A DNA stretch of 64,000 nucleotides, taken from assembly GCA_019918135.1 (NCBI GenBank), contig WBZZ01004130.1:124001-188000 (forward strand). Direction: 5' to 3'. Under the pieces are notes generated by a model. That model did not search any database. It was not told the origin of the DNA and saw nothing but the letters and a program-made list of their open reading frames with translations. The first letter of the stretch is position 1; the number at the start of each line of letters is the position of its first letter. Positions 1 through 9,638 of this stretch are shown here, piece after piece. This stretch comes from Paulinella micropora (Eukaryota; Cercozoa; Imbricatea; Euglyphida; Paulinellidae). A program made the position numbers and the translations under genes.

Positions 1-714
1 AACGTGGTTTCCATCCATTTCGAATCTCGGCTGTTGGTCGATAAACACGTTCGCCCCGGGGGTTTCTGGTGCGTACCTCTCTGTTTCCTGAAGAAGAAGA
101 TCTCCTGAGGGATGACGTGGCCACGAGAAAACTGCCTGTTTGGTTTTGTTCACCAAATTGTTGGTTTTGCTCATCCACTTCTGAATAGCGTCCCACAGTG
201 CCAGAACGTGAATATTTCTTTTCTCGTCAGCTACGTCCAGGCCGAAATAAAGGTGAAAGACATTCATCACTTGCTGTTTCTTGTTCTGTGCATCTGTTTC
301 TTCTTGGAATCGAAAGGCAGCCAGTGATTGGTTGTTAAGAGCAATGAACACTCTGTGCTTTGTGTTTGGTGATTCTTTGCACTCCTTGTTGAATCTGTCA
401 GAACAAATGAACTCCAGCTGGCTTAAACAGTGCTTTTTTTTCTTGTCATCAGCTGGGCCTTTGTTGCCGGCTGCCTCTATCTTGTCCCATAATTCCTGAG
501 CATAGATTCGGCTCCCGTTCGCTTTTTTCGCTTTTGCCAGACATTCCTCAGCACTGACCGGATCTATTTGTTTGAGATATTGAAGCGCCTTCAAATTTAT
601 CACTTCAAAATTGTGATTGTTTTTTACAGCCTGCGCCACGCACACAACCTCACCTACCGGGACCTCTATTGCACTGTCTGTGTGTGCTGGGTCATGGGAG
701 CGCTCCGAAGCCAT
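1..714 (-). CDS. Uncharacterised protein, 3' end beyond window
   Basis: An open frame runs from an ATG at 714 down to the window edge (238 codons) without a stop, so the C-terminus is missing. The protein is hydrophilic and rich in Lys, Gln and Asn, with a Cys-containing central stretch (CLSQLEFIC, then CKES) and a later segment with LALWDAIQKW. No signal peptide or membrane segment is visible. Base composition is less GC-rich than that of the neighbours. It is divergent from the gene starting at 1186. I do not recognise the family. The uninterrupted frame over 714 bases in ordinary codons is the main support. Confidence 0.7.
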   Translation of the reverse strand, partial: MASERSHDPAHTDSAIEVPVGEVVCVAQAVKNNHNFEVINLKALQYLKQIDPVSAEECLAKAKKANGSRIYAQELWDKIEAAGNKGPADDKKKKHCLSQLEFICSDRFNKECKESPNTKHRVFIALNNQSLAAFRFQEETDAQNKKQQVMNVFHLYFGLDVADEKRNIHVLALWDAIQKWMSKTNNLVNKTKQAVFSWPRHPSGDLLLQETERYAPETPGANVFIDQQPRFEMDGNHV

Positions 715-1185
715 GGGAAAAAAAAACCCCGCTAAAAGAAAAAAGGCCAAAAGAATTTTCCTTATTATATTGAAAAAAGAACGCTGTAAAATTTTCTTTC
801 TCCAGCTACGGCACAATGCTGGGAGAGTGGGCGAGGGTGGGAGGCTAGAGGGCGGAGGAATTCCTCTGTCGGAAAAGACATTTCCTCTCTGCTCCCCCCC
901 CCCTCCCTTTCTTCCTGTCTCCCCACCTTTCCCACCCCCCCTCGCGCCTTCATGTCTGCGGAGGGAAGAGGGAAAGGTTGAGAGTCTGACGAATTATTGT
1001 TTTGATTACCAGACAAAAAAAAAATCCGCTCATTTCTTTTTTTTTGTATCTCGCCACCCACACCCGAAAACACGACTACTTTCTTCTGTCTACCGATTAA
1101 AAAAAAAAAATAGGAGTGAAGTCCTGTTGAAGGCAAAAAAAAAAGAAAGATAACAAAAACTAAATCAGATAGCTCTTTTTTGTAA
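715..1185. other. Divergent intergenic spacer
   Basis: This 471-bp spacer separates two divergent genes and should hold both promoters. It has A-runs, a C9 run near 894-902 and a pyrimidine-rich block at 890-950. The last 100 bases before the ATG at 1186 are A/T-rich (poly-A runs at 1099-1110 and 1135-1144). No specific promoter motif can be proven. Confidence 0.4.
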
Positions 1186-2129
1186 ATGGCGAGCGACCCG
1201 GTTGAGTTTGCGCGGTTCGTCCTGTTCGCGACTTCCAAGCCCTTCAATGCGGAGAGGTGGGGGCCGGTGCGCTCCGTCCGGAGCGCTCTTGTGAGGCCGC
1301 GACACATTTCCTGCGCTTTGCCCGCGGACGGAAGTTGCAGCAGCTGTTCTTTGAAACGGAGTCCGGCGTGTGGCGCACCAAGTTGCGGCGGCTGTTGCGT
1401 AAATGGATCGAGCACCTGCAAACCAAATGTGGCACCGGCTGGGAGGGCTGCCACCTGGCCGTTTCCTATCTCAGGCCCATCGTCGTGTACGCCGCGCTGC
1501 CGCACCAAGGGCGCGCGGTTGACCTGCGTGCCGTTTGCTTGGCCATCTTCACGCCCGTCCTGCGGCAGCTGCGCCTGCTGTCCAGGGCCGAGGTAGCGTA
1601 CCACCCGAAAGAACGAGATTTGCAGCTGACGTTCTGGGACCTCGTTGCGGCGCGGACCGTCGCGGGCGGCAGGTTCGTCACCCAGTACGGCGCGCGGGCG
1701 CCCTGCGCCGAGCTCGTCAGGGCGCTGGCAGCGTCGGCCCAAGGGCACGCGCGCTACGAAGCGCTGCGCGACTTGGTGCTGCTGTGCTTTGCCTCCCTCA
1801 GCGCGCGGCTGCCGTACGTGCTGAACACGCGGTCGATGCACGAGACGTTCGCCTGGTGCGAGCAGCACACGCTAGAGGTGGCCGAACGCCAGTACGTACA
1901 ATTCCCGGTGTTCCGAGAGGCGCTGCGCAGCCGCGTGCGGGCGCTGGAGTTCGTGTGTCGTTCGTTCGGGTACGAGCACGGCCGGCTTAGGCTGCAGCCG
2001 TGGCTCGCGCGGGAGTGGGCGCGCGCCGACCCTAACTTCACTAATTTACAGCCAGTAATGGCGAGGCCGCACACACCTCCCCCCACAGTCCCGCGCGCCA
2101 AAAGGAGGGCCCGCCGGGCGTCCTGCTAA
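1186..2129 (+). pseudogene. Uncharacterised protein with one frame change
   Basis: The ATG at 1186 follows an A/T-rich leader and opens with MASDPVEFARFVLFATSKPF. The coding signal then moves to another frame just after a GTGGGGG run at 1257-1262 and continues open to a stop at 2127-2129. The joined product would be about 314 residues, Arg/Ala/Leu-rich and mostly helical, ending in a basic tail (PRAKRRARRAS). No known domain is recognised. The G-run could be a sequencing indel or a true frameshift. Long minus-strand frames over the same bases look like shadows from GC-rich codon bias. Confidence 0.6.
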
Positions 2130-2417
2130 GAGAGAGGGGACCGGAGGAAAAAAAGAAAGAAAAAACTCCTGTCCCTTCCTTCGGGGGGCGGGGGGGTAGA
2201 CGACGCAAAGAAAAAAGTCGGCGGTTGTTACTATTCGCCCCAAGGCGCGACCAACAACCCATCACCCCCACCTCCCCGCCGGTTCTGGCACGTACTAGCT
2301 AGGCAACAACAACAACAACAAAAAAAGAAAGAGCTGGTTTTAAAAGAAACTTTCTCTCAATTTTTAATTTTCTATTTAAAAAAAGGCTGGGGGGGGGGGC
2401 TTGTTGAATTCGGGTTT
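2130..2417. other. Intergenic spacer with G/C and A runs
   Basis: This convergent spacer lies between the ends of the genes at 2129 and 2418. It contains polypurine and polypyrimidine blocks and a G10 run near 2389-2398. No gene is supported. Confidence 0.4.
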
Positions 2418-5084
2418 TTAGCTGCTTCCTCTGAGGCCAACCCACTCGTAGTCATCGTCCATCAGGTAGTCCCGGGGCTGGGCACCTCCGCTGTCCACGG
2501 CGTCCTCTATTACTGACTGGTAGTACGGTAAATCTCTTCTCTCCTTCAGCAGGCGTTCCAGACTCCTGACCAAAGCCAGGCCCCGCTCGCAGTACGCCCC
2601 GGCGTGCATCCAAACGCCGCCCTGGTATTGCCGCGAAATTTCGATATAGCGCCGCCAGTACTTTTCGTCCAACAGAAACTGCTCCAGGCTCATGCTTTGT
2701 CAGTCGAGCGTGATCTGTAACGCAGCAGGCATTTGCGCCTCGAGCCCGAGATTGACGGGTTTGCCCTTGTAAAAAATGGCGAAGAATCTCTTGTTCCGGC
2801 AACCGAGCTTGTGACAGGGGTGTGCCAGAAAACTCGTTAACTGAGCGTTGAATTCGTTGTAGGCCGGGCCCTGGAGACGCTCTGGCCTGTAACGCCAGGA
2901 ATTCCAGAACAGCGAGCCCTCTCTGCAGTAAACACCAGTGTCTGCAAAAACGACCCCGGCCGCCGCCAGCTCCGCCAGCTGCACCGGGGATAGATCCTTG
3001 CCACGAAATGACAGCGGGGGCCCGTCGCCTTCGCGTTGACCAGCAAACTCGACGTCATTGGAATCTGAAATCAGCTTGGCTCCGGTGATCCGGACGTTTT
3101 CGGCCGCGCCGACGCCGGGCTGCAGCCACAGCCACATGTCGTCAGCTATCAGTGCCTCGAGGTGCCCGGAGAGCTTCTGCTGTGCTGATTCGTGGAACGT
3201 TTCCTGGTGTCGTGTTCGGCGTAGGCTTTCAGCAGAGACTCGTTCCAAACAGGGCCCGGAGTGCCCCAGGAAGTCCAGAAGTTGTAGGCCACCGAGCAGT
3301 ACAATTGCAGATCCTTCCACAGCCGCTTGGCGGGAAACTTCCTGATGGCACGCAGCACGTCGCGCACGTGCGCCGGGTTGTCTTGGATCTTGTCCTCCAG
3401 GCGTACCGTCATTTCCTCGGCGGCCTCCGTCGAGGCCACCAGAAAACACTTTCGGTCCTTTACCACTACGCCCCAGACCGCGTACTGCTGGTTTTTGTAC
3501 TCAAAGCAGAAGGTCGGCCCAAACTCGGCCAGCTGTAGCCCGCACTTGTGCTCCGCGGCACACCGCTGGCAACATTTTTGCTCAAACGTCCGTGCTTGGC
3601 CGGCCGCTGTAATTGTACGCATCGTATGTCGGGTTTTTTCTCCATGGCAGTCTTTGCATTGCGGTGGCGACAGATGTTTGTGCTCTTGGTACGCGACCAG
3701 CAGCCGGGAGCTGCACACCGGCACCTCCTCGCGTGCCTTAACCTCGATCGGGGACCACTTTTCGTAATCCTCTATCATGTCTGGCAATCGCTGTGCCAAT
3801 TGCAATTCCAATGGATGTTGTTGAGCTTTGTGCTGGCATGACTGGGCGTAGACCAGTGACTCGAATTCTTGGATTAGTCTTTGCGCGTGCGGACAGTACT
3901 TCAGGAAACCCATCCAGTCGTTGCAGTCGTACCTGAGTGCCTGATGGATGTACCGCAACCAATACAAGCCCCGGTCCACGCTGCCCTCACTCTGCAGGAA
4001 TTCATAGACGTCCACCGCGTCGTTGTCGAGCCTGATCTGCAGCGCCGCGGGCGCACCGTCCGGGCGGTAGGCCTTCAGCTCGATCGACCCCTGTTGGGGG
4101 GGCAAGCTCGCAATCACGTGCTCCTTACAGTGCTCGTTGCACCGTTCGGTTGGCTGGTGTGCCAGAAACTGGTCGAGGGCGGTGTCGAACTCGTGCGGGC
4201 AAACGCCCAGGGGTTTTAGGTTCTTGGGCCAAGAGTCCCAGAACCTAAACCTGTCCGCACAGCATTTCTCCTGCTTGGATAGCTCCAGGGCGCCGATGTC
4301 TGCGAGTTGTGAAGGTGTCAAGCTTGTGCACGGCACCGTTGGTTCGCCCTTCTTGCACTCGAGCACGACCTCACTGTTTCGGACAGAAACACTACAGGCA
4401 GTGTACGGCTTGTCGCCAGCTTTCTCCAGACGATGACGCCTGAGTAGGTTGACGGGCCAGACTGGCGCAGGCACGCGTGCGTGCATTCATTTTCATCTTT
4501 TTGGCGGGACTGGGTTGCTGGCCTTGCACTGGCAAAGTACATTTGTGCAGCGAGTACGCTGGTAACAGCCTTGCGTCCCAGACGACGCTGCGAGCGCCCC
4601 AGCTGTTCCAGAAATACCAGCCTTCCGTGCAATACCCGTCCAGCTCCCTCCACAAAGCTTGTCCCGGCAGAGCTTGCATCTGTTGAACAAGAGCGAGAAT
4701 GTGGGCCGGCTGGGATTGGCCGTCAAAATAAACGAGCTGTGTCGAAGGCTTGACGTTTTCGTCGACCGCTTTGAAGATAACCCCACAACAACCGGTAGCC
4801 TGGACCCACGCGTACATAGCTTGGTACTGGGCTGGCGCGCCGCCGTTGACGGCGCGAAAGTAGACCTTGAAGTCCACGGCGAACCTGGCAAAACGCTTCC
4901 TGCACCTGTCGTCAGCGGCACAGCTCTTGCAGCCAGTTGCTTTTTGTGTCCGGACACCTTCTTTTTCGTCAACCAACAGCATCTTGTACTGGTCTGAACC
5001 CGTGCACTGTCGGATACCACTATGTTCATGTTCTCTGTACTTTTGCAAAAGCTCGGGGCTGAACGGCTGCGGCCTAGTGGCCAT
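2418..5084 (-). pseudogene. Four-module Cys/Trp-rich protein, broken into three frames plus in-frame TGA
   Basis: One original gene of roughly 860-890 codons is inferred. It starts at the ATG at 5084. The coding signal changes frame near 4400-4450 and again near 3200-3230, then runs through an in-frame TGA at 2702-2700 to a stop at 2418. Two tandem units each hold an A module (C-x2-C ... C cluster, e.g. GCKSCAADDRC and CCQRCAAEHKC, then FWNSWG or FWTSWG, then a conserved H) and a B module (FWDSWP or FWNSWR, then FLAH, then ALQI-LD). A C-terminal helix-rich block (YW-RYI) follows each unit. The second copy of that block lies downstream of the TGA, which is why 2693-2418 is counted as the same gene. 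The Cys clusters suggest metal binding. The family is unrecognised. Confidence 0.6.
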
Positions 5085-5636
5085 GCTCTAAAAAGAACCA
5101 GCGAAATCAGCAGGCAGGCAGACGCTTGGGAAAATCAGCAAGGAAAAACAAACAAAGTAGGCGCTGCTACTATTTTTTTTCTTTTTTTTAATTTGTTATT
5201 TTCTTTACTGGAACGCTGTCTTCTTTTTTTTATTTCTTTTTTTAGTTTGCACGCCAAGCGAGCTGGGAGGGGGTGGGGTTTTTTCTTTATTTTGCCTGCT
5301 AATTTCCGTGGGCCCCCCTCCTATTTACAAGCCTGTCTCCTTTTTTCTGTTGACAATGTGCTGAGTTTTTGTCCTCTCTGTTCGTTTTTTGGAGACAGAA
5401 ATAGAAAGGGTGGGGAGGAGGAAAAACCGCCGGAAGAGAGGTAAAGGGCAGCGTGGATCAGGTCCCGGGGTGTGGTGGGCGGGGGAGAAAAAGGCAAGGT
5501 AATGAAGGCGAGAAGAGCGGAAGGGGTCCTTTCTGTCTTGCTTGTTTTTTTTTCTTTGGTACAAGCTAACCATTTAGTAACTTTGGGTCTTATCTTTTGC
5601 CTCTCCCTAAATTATCTTTAAAAAAAGCCAGCAAGG
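5085..5636. other. Intergenic spacer
   Basis: This 552-bp spacer lies upstream of the minus-strand gene at 5084 and downstream of the surface-type gene ending at 5637. It is T-rich at 5170-5240 and purine-rich at 5400-5530. No gene or RNA is supported. Confidence 0.4.
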
Positions 5637-5911
5637 TTAGGGTGTTATATTTACATAAATAAAGTACGCTGGGCCACCGCCCGAGGACATAATATAATTG
5701 CAGTTCGCTTTCTTAGCGGAGCCGATGTAACAATAGCCGAGAGTATCAGAATCAGGGCCCCACATCAGTCTGCCATTACTCACCACAGTGTTACACTGCG
5801 TGGAGGAGGCCACAATGGAATATCCGTTTTCATTCGGATCGTTCGACACGAGGCACTGTGCTTTGTTCCCGTACCAACGAATGGGAGCATAAGTCGCGTA
5901 GGGGTCAGCCA
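5637..5911 (-). pseudogene. C-terminal fragment of modular surface-type protein, separated by copia insertion
   Basis: This frame encodes the last ~91 residues of the gene whose main part lies at 14264-17795. If the copia element and one copy of the AGCCA target duplication are ignored, the frame reads straight from LLERQFFMA (right side) into DPYATYAPIRWYGNK (left side) without a shift. The fragment has several Cys residues (QCLVSN, TQCNTV, YCYIG, ANCNY) and Gly/Tyr-rich stretches, consistent with an extracellular disulphide-stabilised domain. It stops with TAA at 5637. Expression as a separate piece is unlikely. Confidence 0.8.
5907..5911. repeat. Left 5-bp target-site duplication of copia element (AGCCA)
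   Basis: AGCCA directly precedes the left LTR and is repeated directly after the right LTR at 14264-14268. Five bp is the usual duplication length for Ty1/copia integrases. Confidence 0.9.
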
Positions 5912-6307
5912 AGTAAGCAATAATATTTACTAAATATATTGTTACCTTTTATGGTCAATTTCACGACATAACATTTATATTTGACCGGATCATATTCATT
6001 ACCATTTTCATATTTCGTATCATAATTATTATTCGTTACGTTGATATTACCGTTATTCACAATTAGTTGCCAGTTAGTATAGATTGGCCCATACTGAATC
6101 ATCACTTGAATTTCTGACCACAAGATCAGTATATAAATTGGTGGTATTTATTTCACTATAAATTTATGGTAAATTAGATTGAGTTTCAGTCATTGGTTTC
6201 TAACCATTGATTAAATTTATTATTGTTCCTTCAACCTTTGATCAAAGTGCCTCAGCGCAAACGATTATTCAAGTATCCGGAGACTAATGTCTACTAGTGT
6301 ACTTACT
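5912..6307 (+). repeat. Left LTR (396 bp)
   Basis: Begins AGTAAG and ends CTTACT, a short inverted pair instead of the usual TG...CA. A TATA-like stretch (AGTATATAAATTGG) near 6128-6141 could be the promoter. The gag ATG at 6287 lies inside the LTR, 21 bases before its end. Confidence 0.95.
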
Positions 6308-9300
6308 GGTTATGGAGCCTTGGATGCGCCCCGTTACCAACTCAAGCTACCGAAATTCCCGAAAAGACCCATCGATGAATTTGACCTTTGGAAATTCCAA
6401 TTTTTCGCTTTTTTATTGGGCGTGGACGCACGCTACATACTACTTCTGGAAGACCAAGAATCGCCCTACTCGGTACAAGAGATTGCTGCAATCTACGCAA
6501 GTACCAGAACTACTGGACTAAGACCCACCCACCCCGCCCCTAACAACATTACTGGATCTGGACTGTCAGCACGACAGCAAGACACCTCGACAGCAAGACA
6601 GTCGAGAAGGAGGAGCGATGACGACGAAGACGATGAAGCATACGGATCGAGACGTGGCGACTCCTCATCGAGCAGCTCGTCATCACTGACCAGCTCGTCC
6701 TCAAGCAGCCCATCCTCGACCAACCCGTCCTCAGGTAGCCAAGCACCCGCCCTCTTGCCTACTATCAACGTACCAACTGACCTGGATACACTTTTCAGCC
6801 AAGCAGACTACATCAAAGCACAGATCCATGTCCGCTGCTTCCTTGTGGAAGCATGCCAAGAGTCGACAGCTCTACTGACCGCCCAACGAGCAGGAACCAA
6901 CCCCAGCGGTGATCTGGACAGCGATCTGCGAGCGATTCGGCAGCAAAGGATCGGTTTCCATCGCTCGCCTACTAATGCAGCTGTTCGAGACAAAGCTGAA
7001 GTCAAGCAATGGCCTACCAACATGGATGGAGCTCTTGACCCAACGCTTCGAGCGCCTACAGTCAAGAGGAGTGCCTCTACCTGATGAATTCAGAGTCGTA
7101 TTCTTGCTCTTTAAACTTAAGGAGTGCGCCTCTCTATCTATGGGGGATGTAGGGGGAACTATGTATTGGTCTCGTGCTGATGCTGACAAACCACGTTATA
7201 ATGAGATATGTTCACTCATCTTACAAGCATACCATGCTAACCAACTCTCTGCTGCCTCCTCTAGGTCCTCGACAGCCCTGTTCACTTCGGCCACACCCGT
7301 TGCTATCAACAAAGACATCCGATGTCTCAACTGCAACCGACGAGGACACATTGCGGCCCAGTGTCGATCCACCTGCATGAAACGAGTCTGCAAGGGCCGA
7401 CCGAAACACTCTGGGGCTGAATGCCCAGTCCGCAGACGACCCACGCAGCCAAACTCGAACACACGTCGCGGTGGTCGAGGGGGAGGACCGAATCAACGAG
7501 GACGTGTAGGCCAACCTAAACAGACCAACACAAGACGGATTCAACGATCGAGCGGACAAGCCAACGCGACAACCGAAGTGGAAGCCACGGACGACGTCGA
7601 TGATCCAACAGGCGACCCACCCGAGACATGGCTGATGCATTCCGCCGACTCCGACGACGAACGACCCGGACCAGAGGAGGACGAACCATCGCAAGAAGAA
7701 GTAGCCTACGTACAAAGGGGAAGTAGGTACAGAAATAGAGCAGGACCTATCCAACTGTCTCCTCTAACACCCACTTCTGATACCTATAACCCTCCCACCC
7801 CCACTGAAGCATCGCCCGCACCGCACCCTGATTACGTGGAAGACCCGACGAGACGCCCAGACATCCCATGGAGCTCGCTGACAATCACACAACGCATGGA
7901 CGAGAACGACTACAGACGTGCCTACGTTCAATGGACGCGCATGCGGGACGCATTTCGAGCGATCCCACAAGGATTCCCTGTCCCACCTGCCCATTGGCCG
8001 CGACCTTGGTGCACCCTTGGAACACCCCTCAACTATTTCCTTCCAAGAACGGATCCGTGGATGTTACCATCGCTGCTAGTTCAAGACGCGCCCGGCTCAA
8101 CAGGTATTGAGCACATCGTACTGCGGACAAGATGCCCGAGACGAGCACGACGTGAACCAGGTAGTTCACCGCAACAACCGCCGGAAACAACTACACAATC
8201 CCCGCGCGTGCCAACACAGAGCTTCATGAGCTCACCTGCACCGGAGGACAGGACGACATCAGAGCAAGACCGTCAAGAAGAGCAACCTACCTCAACGCCC
8301 ATCGGAGAACATCGACAGCGACAGTTGAGTTCAACCAGCGCAGAGGACACCTCGATGAGCGAGACACCGCCTACCCCGTCAATGGCATACAATGAGGAAT
8401 CGCCCATTTCAAGTTTCACGGTACCTATCCCACCGAACCTGCAGACCGAGTGCTTTACCCCGTTGGCCCCGACGACGACCTCAGCGAATGCATCTACGGA
8501 CAACAAGGACGCAATAAGTCGCATACAAGCCATCGAAGCATTACCCTACGGCCAACCAGTGCAATACAGACGTGTACCTGGAGTTTCACAGCCAACAGAA
8601 CGACGATACACCTTCGCTTGGACAGATGCACATCATTGCTTTCGTCACCCTACCACCGATGAGCTGGCCTACTGGAGCATCGTGAAGGACTTCCGACTAC
8701 TCCCGGAGAACTGGGCACTAACCAAACCAGACTGCGTCGACTGCAAGACTATACGCGAAACCAGACGCGGCAGCATTAGATGGGATTGCACCTACTGCGG
8801 CAACCAAGAAGGGAAACTGAAGCGTTGCAGCGGATGTCAACTCGTCTACTACTGCAACACCGATCATCAGAGGACCGATTGGCCGGCACACAAAGAGTTC
8901 TGCAACATGGCCAAGCGGCATCCACTCATCAACCGACTTCGAGAAAGGGGAACGAGATAGTATTACGATCTACTCTGCATACCAACGGACCAGCCCGAGC
9001 TAGGCGACCTCGCATTTCAACATCTGTTACGTTACCGTGAAGGTGGACCACACGCACCACTGTTCATAGACACACCCACAATGGTAGATATGGCGATGAG
9101 CCTAGATGAATTTACGACGAGGGGGAGACGTGTGGACCCCAGGACGGCCACAATGGCACAATCACACGCCCACCTTAACTTCACGGAAAACGAAGAAGAC
9201 TACGAGGTGACCTCTTCGACACCGAATGCGAACTTAGCTGCGCTCGCCGCTACCACGCCGGACATACCCAACTTCGACGAAGCGTATACAATCAACGAGA

Positions 9301-9638
9301 CGGACCCACCATGGACTATGCTACCACCACCTCCAAGCGGAACAGATGAGACCGGACAAGAACAGCACGAACCCTACGGTGTAGGTGCAGCAGGCGAAAG
9401 ATGGCGGGAACAACTGGAGAAGCAACTGAAACGCATACTCAACATACCCGACACGCCGTCCGATGTGAAGCGTTCACCGCCTCCAGCACCATACACACCT
9501 GAAATAGAACCACTGTTCAACGACAACGTGAGACCACCGCTCAACTATTACCCACCTGCCGGACGTGTGGAAGCTGAAGAACTACGCGAACGCCTACGAC
9601 GTCATGACTACTCACACACACATTCGAATTCGTGTTAA
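6287..9638 (+). pseudogene. gag: Copia gag region: CCHC knuckle plus MYND finger, with one frame change and an in-frame TAG
   Basis: The frame starts at an ATG inside the left LTR and opens with a Gag-like stretch (LPKFPKRPIDEFDLWKF). The coding signal moves frame near 6900-6915, then resumes with a capsid-like segment and a CCHC knuckle at about 7324-7364 (CLNCNRRGHIAAQC). A long Pro/Thr-rich region follows, then a MYND-type zinc finger at about 8787-8904 (CTYCGN ... CSGCQLVYYC ... HKEFC). An in-frame TAG at 8958-8960 is followed by more coding sequence (YYDLLCIPTDQPELGD) to TAA at 9636-9638. The total of about 1,100 codons is very long for a copia Gag. The MYND finger is atypical and suggests capture of a host or viral domain. 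Confidence 0.75.
6307..6319 (+). promoter_or_regulatory. Candidate primer-binding site
   Basis: TGGTTATGGAGCC starts at the last base of the left LTR. It resembles the TGGTATCAGAGCC-type site complementary to initiator tRNA-Met in many copia elements, with several mismatches. It lies inside the gag coding region. The assignment rests on position and partial similarity only. Confidence 0.4.

Noticed and set aside
765..1868. 367-codon minus-strand frame
   Set aside because: It overlaps the better plus-strand gene and crosses low-complexity spacer; composition reflects GC codon shadows.
5905..6123. Antisense frames in both LTRs
   Set aside because: Identical because the LTRs are identical; no independent coding evidence.
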